A DNA stretch of 20,030 nucleotides from a virus. The DNA lies in the IMG/VR virus record IMGVR_UViG_3300032088_000124, positions 1 to 20,030 of that record, one strand, 5' to 3'. Of the stretch, positions 6,267 to 12,363 are shown in pieces. The position numbers and the translations under genes are program-made. Each line of letters opens with the position of its first letter. The first letter of the stretch is position 1. The notes under the pieces were generated by a model. That model saw nothing but the letters and a program-made list of their open reading frames with translations. It made no database searches and was not told where the DNA came from.

Positions 6267-6671
6267 ATGGCAACATCAAAAATCAAGTCTATCACGAAGA
6301 CAGAAAATACGTGGAACGGACAATCAGGGACAATGTACGACTACAGAGTCACAATGGAGGACGATGCTGAGGGCATTGCGTCAAGCACATCTCCTGAAGC
6401 ACCCCCTTACATCGTAGGGGATGAAGTTGAGTACACAGCCTCAGAGAATAAGTTCGGTAAAAAGCTAAGGATTAAGAAGTCAAGCACCTTCCCTGATGGG
6501 GGAGGATGGAAGCCTGACCCTGCGAAGGAAGACAGGATTTCTAATTCGTGGGCATTGAACGCAGCTATCCAGATCATTGGGAAATGTGCAGATAAAATGT
6601 CCTATGACGAGTATGTAGAAGGCGCAGGTCTAGTCGCTAAATTATTACTTCACAAACGTGACAACCTATGA
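6267..6671 (+). CDS. Putative OB-fold ssDNA-binding protein
   Basis: 134 residues. The N-terminal half (about 1-75) alternates strands in an OB-like order: KIKSITKTENTWNGQSG, MYDYRVTMEDDAEG, PPYIVGDEVEYTASENKFGK, LRIKK. It resembles small single-stranded-DNA-binding proteins I recall from Bacteroidota phages, where the TWNG and GDEVEY pieces recur. The C-terminal half, SNSWALNAAIQIIGKCADKM onwards, is helical. It would coat ssDNA at the fork or during recombination and fits the nearby RecE-like nuclease and initiator. There is no acidic SSB tail at the end. The assignment rests on pattern and context. It starts behind a GC hairpin, and its stop overlaps the next ATG. Confidence 0.55.
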   Translation: MATSKIKSITKTENTWNGQSGTMYDYRVTMEDDAEGIASSTSPEAPPYIVGDEVEYTASENKFGKKLRIKKSSTFPDGGGWKPDPAKEDRISNSWALNAAIQIIGKCADKMSYDEYVEGAGLVAKLLLHKRDNL

Positions 6672-7078
6672 GCAAATTTAGCATAGAGGCTTACATAGAT
6701 ATTCAGCCTCATATCAAACCGACTGAAGAGCGTATCCTGAGTCTTTTGAGCAAAGGGGGTGTAACCCTTAGAGAAGTCTCTGAGCGTCTTAATATGGCTC
6801 TTCAAACTGCCTCTGCAAGATTGAGCGAGTTACACGACTCAGGACTGATTCATCAGTCAGAGCATAACAATTCAAAGTATCACTTAACCCCCTTAGAGAA
6901 TATCGCCTCTGTTAAGTACAAGCGAGACAGGAAGAGATTTGAAAAGTGGAAGAAACTAGGGGAAGAAAGAGGGTTCTTTGGGATGGCTCAGGCTGACCTG
7001 TTGGACGAGTATTACGACAAGGAAGGAAAGGAGAAACACCCCTCTCCAGAAATTAAACAATCAGAACTTATATTCTAA
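6668..7078 (+). CDS. Winged helix-turn-helix DNA-binding protein
   Basis: 136 residues. Residues about 18-75 form a MarR-like winged helix: TEERILSLLSKGGVTLREVS, recognition helix ALQTASARLSELHDSGLI, and a wing HQSEHNNSKYHLTP. The C-terminal part is basic (KYKRDRKRFEKWKKLGEERG) and then acidic. It probably binds DNA as a transcriptional regulator; the target is unknown. Position among early genes and next to a second helix-turn-helix gene suggests a control pair. ATGA and TAATG overlaps join it to both neighbours. Confidence 0.7.
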   Translation: MSKFSIEAYIDIQPHIKPTEERILSLLSKGGVTLREVSERLNMALQTASARLSELHDSGLIHQSEHNNSKYHLTPLENIASVKYKRDRKRFEKWKKLGEERGFFGMAQADLLDEYYDKEGKEKHPSPEIKQSELIF

Positions 7079-7308
7079 TGGCAAAGCACGACAACAGCGA
7101 CTTCAAGAAGTTTATCAAAAAGCACTACGGCACTCAGGCAAATTGTGCCAATGAATTAGGGGTCACAACTATGACCATATACCATTGGATAACAAGCAAC
7201 CCTAGAGGGATGTTAAAGTACGCCCCTGAGATAGTAAATAAGTGTAATACCACTTGGACACAATTAGCAGGAGAAGTCCTGCATAGAGAAGAAGAGTTAA
7301 ATCAATAA
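7078..7308 (+). CDS. Small Cro-like helix-turn-helix protein
   Basis: 76 residues. Residues about 19-40 read TQANCANELGVTTMTIYHWI, a clear helix-turn-helix (scanning helix TQANCANEL, turn GV, recognition helix TMTIYHWI), followed by NPRGMLKYAPEIVNKCN. It resembles Cro/CI-type or terminase-small-like DNA-binding domains. It is too small for an extra sensory domain, so a Cro-like repressor is the best reading. No operator pair was identified. Start inside the previous stop (TAATG). Confidence 0.65.
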   Translation: MAKHDNSDFKKFIKKHYGTQANCANELGVTTMTIYHWITSNPRGMLKYAPEIVNKCNTTWTQLAGEVLHREEELNQ

Positions 7309-7311
7309 TCA

Positions 7312-7344
7312 GAGGGGGACTACCCCCCTCACAAAATCAGTAAA
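7312..7344 (+). promoter_or_regulatory. Leader hairpin 14 nt before start codon
   Basis: GAGGGGG (7312-7318) pairs with CCCCCTC (7324-7330), 7 perfect bp with a 5-nt loop, beginning four bases after the preceding stop. The spacer ACAAAATCAGTAAA leads to ATG at 7345. No U-tract. Confidence 0.6.
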
Positions 7345-7584
7345 ATGGCTAAATTTATTAAGAAAGAAAACAAGAAAGTAACTGCTCCGAAAGTAGAGCG
7401 TAAAAAGATTCAGACAACAACCCTGAACATCCTAGAGGGAGACCTCATCGCAACTAACAGAGGATGGAAAAAAGCAATGTGTGACGCTTATATGGACAAG
7501 GAAGGGATTATCTGCGTTGAGATAAAGACCTTTGGTCTGTGGAAATATATGAGCTATGACCAAGCAATAACGATACAGAGATGA
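7345..7584 (+). CDS. Small basic protein of unknown function, 79 aa
   Basis: 79 residues with a Lys-rich N-terminus (MAKFIKKENKKVTAPKVERK) and a likely small beta domain after it (LNILEGDLIATNRGWKKAMCDAYMDKE, then CVEIKTFGLWKYM). The basic tail suggests nucleic-acid binding. No family is recognised. It overlaps the nuclease gene by an ATGA junction, so it may accompany the recombination function. It starts behind the hairpin leader. Confidence 0.65.
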   Translation: MAKFIKKENKKVTAPKVERKKIQTTTLNILEGDLIATNRGWKKAMCDAYMDKEGIICVEIKTFGLWKYMSYDQAITIQR

Positions 7585-8291
7585 AGCACTTGACACAGCT
7601 ATCATATTCGTCTTTGAAATCGTTCATTAAGTCTCCAGCTCACTTCTTAGCATATAAGAGAAGGGACTTTGTTGAATCAGCCTCTATGCGCTTAGGCACA
7701 GCCGTTCATTCGGCTCTGCTTGAGCCTGAGGAGTTCAAAAAGATTTACGATGTAACCGATTTGAGGAAGAACACAAAAGCATATAAGGAGATGCTATCGA
7801 ACAACCCCAAAAAGATTTATCTGAATAACTCAGATTGGAGAAGCATCCAAGAAATCAAGAGGAGATTTGCACAGAACAGGGAAGCAACTGAACTGCTAGA
7901 CTTATGTAGTAAGCGAGAGACCGAAGTGAAGGCAGATATTCAGGGGATTCCTTTCAGGGGGTTTGTGGACGCAATGTCTAAGGATGTTATCATAGACTTA
8001 AAGACAACACAGGATGCAAGTGCAGACGGATTTAGTCGAAGCGTGTACAACTTTTCATATCATTTACAGGCTGCCATCTATAAAGAGTTGACAGGAGCAA
8101 GTGAGTTCTACATCATAGCGATTGAGAACACCGCCCCCCATAACATTTGTATTTATAGGCTTAGTCAGGACGCTCTAGATAGTGGATACGCAATGATGAC
8201 CAAAGGAATACAATCGTTTAAGGATTGGGACGGAGAGGAAACAGGATACGTAAATAGTGGCATCATAGACCTTCCAAGATGGGCGAAGTAG
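7581..8291 (+). CDS. RecE/ExoVIII-like PD-(D/E)XK exonuclease
   Basis: 236 residues. The motifs of the exodeoxyribonuclease VIII-like PD-(D/E)XK family are in order: N-terminal LSYSSLKSFIKSPAHFLAYK, GTAVHSALLEP (H43), RGFVDAM (D130), VIIDLKTT (D139, K141) and YHLQAAIY (Q163). These form the metal site and core helices of a dsDNA 5'-3' exonuclease that makes ssDNA for recombination. The length matches phage versions that consist of the nuclease domain only. An OB-type ssDNA-binding candidate lies upstream and the replication initiator directly downstream (13-nt overlap). No annealase (RecT/Erf) is visible in this window. A RecB-like repair role is a less likely alternative. Confidence 0.85.
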   Translation: MKHLTQLSYSSLKSFIKSPAHFLAYKRRDFVESASMRLGTAVHSALLEPEEFKKIYDVTDLRKNTKAYKEMLSNNPKKIYLNNSDWRSIQEIKRRFAQNREATELLDLCSKRETEVKADIQGIPFRGFVDAMSKDVIIDLKTTQDASADGFSRSVYNFSYHLQAAIYKELTGASEFYIIAIENTAPHNICIYRLSQDALDSGYAMMTKGIQSFKDWDGEETGYVNSGIIDLPRWAK

Positions 8292-8983
8292 TACGACAAT
8301 TTAAGGGGATCTGGATACCTGCGGACATTTGGCTCAGTAAGGAACTCAAGCCTGTGGACAAGATACTCCTTGCAGACATTGATTCCTTTACAGGCAACGG
8401 CAAAGCGTTCTACAAATCGAATGCAACTATAGCTAAGGAACTAGGCGTCTCTCTCAGTACGGCAAAGAGAGCGATTAAGACACTTTTATCTTTAAAGTAC
8501 ATTCACATATCAGGAACTACGTCAAAGCGTGTCTGTAGGTCTCTAATTGGATTTAGGGATTCGGGTCACATTGAACGCGATGAGGTTCAGAATGAATTTG
8601 ACAAGGTTCAAAATGACCCCCCACTAGGTTCAAAATGCACCACAACTAATACAGAGACTAATTCATCTACTAATTCACTACTAAGGGAGGGGATAATGTT
8701 GCCATTTATGGATTCAAGATTTAAACTTGCTTGGATTATGTGGATTGATGAACGCAAAGCGAGACGATATGGACGATATACTCAAATCGGAGAACAGGCA
8801 GCACTACACAAACTCTACAAGGAGTCAGGAGAAGACTTAGATACAGCGATAGAAATGATTAACGAATCCGTAGCAAACGGATGGCGCGGAATTTTTCCAT
8901 TAAAAAAGAACAAAAATGAACGAATTAGAAATAAGGGATTCGATAGTGAAGAGTATCTCGCTCATCTCAAGACCCTCAAATAA
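8279..8983 (+). CDS. Winged-helix replication initiator, lambda O-like
   Basis: 234 residues in three parts. Residues about 10-85 form a winged helix (WIPADIWLSKELKPVDKILL, FYKSNATIAKELGVSLSTAK as the helix-turn-helix, then LSLKYIHISG), the replisome-organiser N-terminal type common in phages. Residues 100-138 are a low-complexity Asn/Thr/Ser linker. Residues 145-208 are a helical C-terminal domain ending DTAIEMINESVANGWRGIFP, typical of phage replication proteins that recruit helicase or loader. The linker-coding DNA carries iteron-like and AT-rich repeats (8583-8685), like the lambda origin inside gene O. It overlaps the nuclease gene upstream and the partner gene downstream by 68 nt. Confidence 0.8.
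   Translation: MGEVVRQFKGIWIPADIWLSKELKPVDKILLADIDSFTGNGKAFYKSNATIAKELGVSLSTAKRAIKTLLSLKYIHISGTTSKRVCRSLIGFRDSGHIERDEVQNEFDKVQNDPPLGSKCTTTNTETNSSTNSLLREGIMLPFMDSRFKLAWIMWIDERKARRYGRYTQIGEQAALHKLYKESGEDLDTAIEMINESVANGWRGIFPLKKNKNERIRNKGFDSEEYLAHLKTLK
8583..8685 (+). other. Candidate replication origin: iterons plus AT-rich repeats
   Basis: Three direct copies of AGGTTCARAATG begin at 8583, 8604 and 8626 (21- and 22-nt spacing). They are followed by ACTAAT at 8645, 8657 and 8669 and ACTAAG at 8680 (12-, 12-, 11-nt spacing) in AT-rich DNA. The third iteron is read in a different codon frame from the first two, so its conservation reflects DNA and not protein. The layout (iterons, then an AT-rich repeated unwinding-type region, inside the initiator linker) matches the lambda-type origin. 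Function is inferred. Confidence 0.6.
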
Positions 8984-9482
8984 GATAACCGCCTCTGACG
9001 CTTGGGAAAGAGGAACGAATGTACGGAGCGCATTCAAACACCAACCTGCTCCGACTCACGCCTGTCTGATGGCTCTCCTGAAGGACGCGATTGATTACCT
9101 TGACTACAATAAAACGATAACAGGGACGAAGAACTTTGTTGACGCTGTGGATTACCTAATCAGTCAATTCCCTGCGATGAAATTAGAGGAATGGTCAGTC
9201 ATAATGACCCGACTCAAAGCAGGGGTCTATGGAAAGATGTACGAGCGTTTGAAACTTCCTGAGCTGGTAGAGATATTCCAACAATACGAAGGGGAGAGAG
9301 CCGAAATGATGGAGCGAAACATCAAGAGACAGAAGGACTTACCTCCTACCCCCCTGACAGAAGAACAGAAGGGACTAATGAAGAGACTCCTTGCAGACTT
9401 AAAACTCCCTGAAGATGACACAGACGACAGGGGTCGATGGGATTACATACAATATCCAAACAGCCCCGATGAAGATTCTTAA
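8916..9482 (+). CDS. Replication-associated protein, possible helicase-loader role
   Basis: 188 residues, helical and soluble. A conserved-looking core (about 45-130) reads HACLMALLKDAIDYLDYNKT, ITGTKNFVDAVDYLISQFPA, MKLEEWSVIMTRLKAGVYGK, then MYERLKLPELVEIFQQYEGE. I recall this core from Bacteroidota phages and prophages but not a proven function. It begins 68 nt before the initiator stop, an unusually long overlap here. No later in-frame Met would keep the core intact. It follows the initiator as lambda P follows O, so a helicase-loader role is a positional inference. No Walker motif is present, so it is not a DnaC-type ATPase. Confidence 0.7.
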   Translation: MNELEIRDSIVKSISLISRPSNKITASDAWERGTNVRSAFKHQPAPTHACLMALLKDAIDYLDYNKTITGTKNFVDAVDYLISQFPAMKLEEWSVIMTRLKAGVYGKMYERLKLPELVEIFQQYEGERAEMMERNIKRQKDLPPTPLTEEQKGLMKRLLADLKLPEDDTDDRGRWDYIQYPNSPDEDS

Positions 9483-10107
9483 TCTATACGCTTGTCTAGG
9501 GGGGAATAGATACAAGTGGGATGAGGTGGCAGATATTGAAGTGACCGCTGTGGAATTAGATGCAGACCTAGCTCGATTGTATCAAGAGAGATTCCCACAG
9601 GACAGAGTCATCGTTGCTGACGCTCATCAGTATCTTCTTGACCACTATTCTGACTTTGATTTCATTTGGAGCAGTCCCCCCTGTCCGACTCATAGCAAGG
9701 CGCGATTTGCACGAAGAGAAACGACAACGACAGAGTACCCTGATATGAAACTCTACCAAGAAATCCTATTTTTGAAACATTGGTTTAAAGGGAAGTATGT
9801 AGTTGAGAACGTAAAACCATACTACACCCCCCTCATCCCCCCTAAAATAAGAGGACGTCATCACTATTGGACGAACTTCCTAATCCCCAATGATCTGGAG
9901 AATCCTGAACTATCATTTATGGAGGGAAAGGACGAGGTTAACAGGTATTGTGCCTATCACGAGATAGACCTCTCCACGTATAAAGGAGGACAAAGGAAGG
10001 ATAAGATAGCGAGGAACTTAGTAGACTACAAAGCAGGAAAGAGGATACTAGAATCAGCCTTTGGAATTATGAGACAAAGTGAACACAATCAACTAGACTT
10101 ATTCTAA
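9469..10107 (+). CDS. Small DNA cytosine-C5 methyltransferase
   Basis: 212 residues. Motif I is LNLYACLGGNRYKW (residues 4-17), motif IV is SSPPCP with catalytic C72, motif VI is VVENV (E113), and RGRHHYWTNF (129-137) stands where motif VIII is expected. A C-terminal part ARNLVDYKAGKRILESAFGI resembles motif X. The enzyme would transfer a methyl group from SAM to cytosine in phage DNA. It is much shorter than typical C5 enzymes (over 300 residues), leaving little room for a target-recognition domain. It ends exactly in QLDLF, a sliding-clamp-binding motif. The start is taken at 9469 (14-nt overlap), because residues from the upstream ATG at 9415 are read through the previous gene and precede motif I needlessly. 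Confidence 0.85.
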   Translation: MKILNLYACLGGNRYKWDEVADIEVTAVELDADLARLYQERFPQDRVIVADAHQYLLDHYSDFDFIWSSPPCPTHSKARFARRETTTTEYPDMKLYQEILFLKHWFKGKYVVENVKPYYTPLIPPKIRGRHHYWTNFLIPNDLENPELSFMEGKDEVNRYCAYHEIDLSTYKGGQRKDKIARNLVDYKAGKRILESAFGIMRQSEHNQLDLF

Positions 10108-10370
10108 TGGACAGAAGACAAGAACAGAGAGAGAATCTGATGATTCAGATACAAGAAAATGAGTGCATAATAGCTGACGGACTAGACCACGCAATAATAG
10201 GAGTCACAGCAGGAGCAAATATGCAGGTTGTGTATTCAGCGGCTTTAATCATACACCAATACCTCAACGAAGGAATGAACGAAGAGGACGCTCTAGATGT
10301 ATTCTATTTTGATTTAGTAGGAGGAAATCAAAGCGGAGACAATTCCCCTGTTTTTTTATTGGACATTTAG
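10107..10370 (+). CDS. Conserved small phage protein, unknown, 87 aa
   Basis: 87 residues: an N-terminal charged helix (MDRRQEQRENLMIQIQEN), then ECIIADGLDHAIIGVTAG, VVYSAALIIHQYLNEGMNEE and DALDVFYFDLVGG, ending NSPVFLLDI. The arrangement DGxDxAIIGxT, VVYS, ALDxFYFD and PVFL recurs in small proteins of many unrelated phages, as I recall, always of unknown function. No catalytic or binding motif is clear. Start overlaps the methyltransferase stop (TAATG). A 15-nt gap separates it from ninG. Confidence 0.7.
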   Translation: MDRRQEQRENLMIQIQENECIIADGLDHAIIGVTAGANMQVVYSAALIIHQYLNEGMNEEDALDVFYFDLVGGNQSGDNSPVFLLDI

Positions 10371-10385
10371 GCTTATATTGTGCGA

Positions 10386-10793
10386 ATGGCATCAGCTAGG
10401 CAGAAACTCATCAAGGATCTGGATAAGGTCTTTAGTTTATTCATAAGGATGAGAGCGTCTGATGAGAACGGCTATGCTACCTGTTTCACTTGTGGACAGG
10501 TTAAGAAATGGAAGGAGGGGGATGCAGGGCATTTCATCAGTCGTGGAGCGTACTCAACGCGATGGAACGAGTTCAATGTACAATTTCAAGACAAGAAATG
10601 CAACATCTTTCAGAATGGTCAGCAGTATCTCTTCTCTGTAGCGTTGAATCGTCTATATGGGGAGGGGACTGCTGCCACTCTGTTAAGGAAGTCTAAGGAG
10701 ACAAGGAAGTATAGTATGGACGACCTTAGAGATATGATAGCAAAATATAAGGACAAAGTTGAAGACATCAGAAGAGCTAAAGGATTGGAATAG
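10386..10793 (+). CDS. ninG: NinG-like recombination protein
   Basis: 135 residues from the ATG at 10386; a GTG two codons earlier is possible but less likely. The NinG signature is present: CFTCGQ (C33, C36), DAGHFISRGAYSTRW (about 46-60), and KKCNIFQNGQ, which is the position of the second Cys cluster but keeps only one of its two usual cysteines. NinG of lambda is a small zinc-binding protein that substitutes for RecFOR in RecBCD-independent recombination and is thought to act like an HNH-type or Holliday-junction factor. The C-terminus is a basic helical tail. It lies in the replication/recombination block, as in lambdoid phages. Confidence 0.8.
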   Translation: MASARQKLIKDLDKVFSLFIRMRASDENGYATCFTCGQVKKWKEGDAGHFISRGAYSTRWNEFNVQFQDKKCNIFQNGQQYLFSVALNRLYGEGTAATLLRKSKETRKYSMDDLRDMIAKYKDKVEDIRRAKGLE

Positions 10794-11256
10794 TTGGATA
10801 GAAACTAACTACCAAAAACTTATCTCCTCAGCTAAGGGGATGCATTCTGACCCCTATGATTTAGTTCATCATACCTATCTGAGAATCATTCGACTTGATG
10901 GAGTGAAAATGAAAAACGTAATGCAGAACCCTTTCGGATATTTTAACAGGGCGATGTTTATGGAAGCGACTCGGGGACGATTTATGAAAGAGTACGAACT
11001 AAGAGAACTCCCTCAACCTGTTTTAGTATCAACATACGACCTCTCAAAAGCGTTTATGATGGAGAACTTCTACCTAGCTACTGAGAGACTTTCTTGGTTT
11101 GATATGACCACTTTGAATCTGTACTGCGATGGTTACAATATGGCTCAAGTCGCGGAAGAGTCAGGAATAAAAAAGAGTACATTCTACACCTCTCTTCATA
11201 GGTCAAAAAAGAGACTGAAAGAGTATTTTGATAACCATATAACCAAACAACATTGA
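10759..11256 (+). CDS. Sigma-70-family (ECF-like) sigma factor homolog
   Basis: 165 residues. Residues about 30-80 resemble sigma region 2: DPYDLVHHTYLRIIRLDG, then NPFGYFNRAMFMEATRGRFM. Residues about 107-155 are a region-4 helix-turn-helix: TERLSWFDMTTLNLYCDGYN, MAQVAEESGIKKSTFYTSLH and RSKKRLKEY. The two-domain layout without region 1 or 3 is the ECF type; such phage proteins redirect host RNA polymerase to late promoters. No ATG exists before codon 28. I take the TTG at 10759, which overlaps ninG by 35 nt, because residues before codon 28 look like a helix (WIETNYQKLISSAKGM) that belongs to the fold. The stop overlaps the next small ORF (TGATG). Confidence 0.7.
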   Translation: MKTSEELKDWNSWIETNYQKLISSAKGMHSDPYDLVHHTYLRIIRLDGVKMKNVMQNPFGYFNRAMFMEATRGRFMKEYELRELPQPVLVSTYDLSKAFMMENFYLATERLSWFDMTTLNLYCDGYNMAQVAEESGIKKSTFYTSLHRSKKRLKEYFDNHITKQH

Positions 11257-11363
11257 TGCTCTGTAATACCAATAAAATATGGTTTTTCAATCTTCTCAAC
11301 TTTTTGATACTAGGATACCACAATCCAGGCATAATGCCTTTACGACCCCTTAAAACGCCTTAG
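11256..11363 (+). CDS. 35-aa membrane peptide
   Basis: The ATG at 11256 overlaps the sigma gene stop (TGATG), and the ORF ends in TAG three bases before the next gene, filling a gap that otherwise looks intergenic. The product has a hydrophobic segment, IWFFNLLNFLILGY (residues 8-21), then HNPGIMPLRPLKTP. One membrane helix with a basic, Pro-rich tail suggests a short membrane-inserted peptide, and the coupling suggests translation. No family recognised. A perfect dyad, AGGCATAATGCCT (11327-11339), lies within the coding DNA and could alternatively be an operator for the next gene. Confidence 0.5.
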   Translation: MLCNTNKIWFFNLLNFLILGYHNPGIMPLRPLKTP

Positions 11364-11366
11364 ACG

Positions 11367-11780
11367 ATGTTTGTAATATCAGCACAAAAGAGAGCAAATC
11401 GGATGCAAATCTGCAAGGATTGTGAGCATTATTTGACCCTGACTAAGTCCTGCGGAACGCTCGGAATCGGGTCAGAAGTAGAGGACGAAAATGGCGAGAA
11501 AGTAAAACTATGTGGATGCGTTATGCCAATCAAAACGACCCTGAGAATCTCATCCTGCCCCCTAAATAAATGGAGTAGATACATAAGTGACGAAGACATA
11601 GAAAACATCAAACTATTATTAAAAGATTTAGAGGGCAAAGACAGGATAGAAGGTAATCAAAATCTCCAGCTCACAGAGCTATGGAATAAAGCATCAGGAG
11701 GAAATAAGAAAGTTAGCAGTTGTAATTCCTGCGTGAGACAAACAATAAAAGAACTAAAACAATTTATCAAAGATGAATAA
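11367..11780 (+). CDS. Cysteine-rich zinc-ribbon-like protein, 137 aa
   Basis: 137 residues. The N-terminal 70 contain C16 and C19 (ICKDC), C29 (SCG), C49 and C51 (LCGC) and C64 (SSCPLNKW); a last pair sits near the end (SCNSC). Six cysteines in knuckle-like spacing suggest one or two zinc ribbons. I recall the KLCGCxMPIK and SSCPxNKW pieces from small phage proteins of Bacteroidota. The C-terminal part is helical. A nucleic-acid or protein-binding role is likely; no enzyme motif is visible. The gene overlaps the DnaA-like gene downstream by 8 nt. Confidence 0.65.
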   Translation: MFVISAQKRANRMQICKDCEHYLTLTKSCGTLGIGSEVEDENGEKVKLCGCVMPIKTTLRISSCPLNKWSRYISDEDIENIKLLLKDLEGKDRIEGNQNLQLTELWNKASGGNKKVSSCNSCVRQTIKELKQFIKDE

Positions 11781-12105
11781 TATCTATATGATGGTAGGAA
11801 AGTTATCCTATGCAAATAAAGACTATGAGGGAGAGGTAGCACTAGAACAATGCAAGAGAGGAGTCGAGCGTCTAGGGGTTGAATGGGAGGAGGTGCAAGG
11901 GACTTGTAGAGTCAGGAGGATAGTTGATGCGAGAAAGCTATGCTGTTCTCATCTCAGAGTCAAAGGGTGGACATTTGACAGGATAGCGGATGCAGTTGGA
12001 TACACGAATCACGCAACAGCCCTACACCACGTAAAAAGAGCAGAGGAGATGAAAATCTTTGACAAGGACTTCCTAAACAAGTATCTAACCTTTATACAAG
12101 CATAA
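11773..12105 (+). CDS. DnaA domain IV-like DNA-binding protein
   Basis: 110 residues. Residues about 48-93 match the C-terminal DNA-binding domain of DnaA: RRIVDARKLCCSHLRVKGWT, FDRIADAVGYTNHATALHHV, where YTNHATALH stands at the place of the DnaA-box-reading GRDHTTVLH signature. There is no AAA+ domain, so it is a stand-alone DnaA-box-type binder. It could steer host replication, bind phage origin-like sites or regulate transcription. The N-terminal 45 residues (MNNIYMMVGKLSYANKDYEG onwards) are of unknown fold. It is placed in the early/regulatory block, upstream of terminase. Overlaps on both sides imply co-translation. Confidence 0.75.
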   Translation: MNNIYMMVGKLSYANKDYEGEVALEQCKRGVERLGVEWEEVQGTCRVRRIVDARKLCCSHLRVKGWTFDRIADAVGYTNHATALHHVKRAEEMKIFDKDFLNKYLTFIQA

Positions 12106-12332
12106 TGACACCACGAAGAGCAAAGAGGTACATTAACACCTCAAACGATTGGATACTATTCGCAACAGATAACAAAGAAGATAAGCATAACTTCAGGGTA
12201 ATAATGAGCCGAAATGAAGCGTGGGAGATACTCTTGAATCTAGCTATCTCAGATTACCCCATAAGAGAAACATTAAGAAACATATTAAACACAGCAGACG
12301 AGCATCTAAGAGACAACCCTAAAGAAGAATAG
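12105..12332 (+). CDS. Small protein of unknown function, 75 aa
   Basis: 75 residues with a basic start (MTPRRAKRYINTSNDWILFA), a middle strand-turn (DNKEDKHNFRVIMSRNEAW), and a helix (EILLNLAISDYPIRETLRNI) ending acidic. No recognised family and no membrane segment. Joined to the DnaA-like gene by a TAATG overlap. It is the last gene of the regulatory block before the terminase leader hairpin. Confidence 0.65.
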   Translation: MTPRRAKRYINTSNDWILFATDNKEDKHNFRVIMSRNEAWEILLNLAISDYPIRETLRNILNTADEHLRDNPKEE

Positions 12333-12363
12333 ACTCTCCAGATCAGTCTTAAAATAATACGAT
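12331..12363 (+). promoter_or_regulatory. Leader hairpin 14 nt before start codon
   Basis: AGACT (12331-12335) pairs with AGTCT (12345-12349) over a 9-nt loop; the 5' arm begins within the stop codon of the preceding gene. The spacer TAAAATAATACGAT leads to the ATG at 12364. No U-tract. The stem is weaker than at 6232 and 7312. Confidence 0.45.

Noticed and set aside
6232-7330. GC hairpins upstream of 6267 and 7345 considered as terminators.
   Set aside because: No U-tract follows; the spacer is A-rich and leads straight to an ATG at a fixed distance.
9415-9468. Upstream ATG of the methyltransferase frame giving 18 more residues.
   Set aside because: The extra residues come only from overlap with the preceding gene, and motif I normally lies at the very N-terminus, as with the ATG at 9469.
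11257-11366. Sigma-70-type promoter (TTGATA ... CATAAT) in the stretch before 11367.
   Set aside because: The spacing of about 20 nt is too long, no Bacteroidota -7 element is present, and the stretch is better explained as a coupled small ORF.
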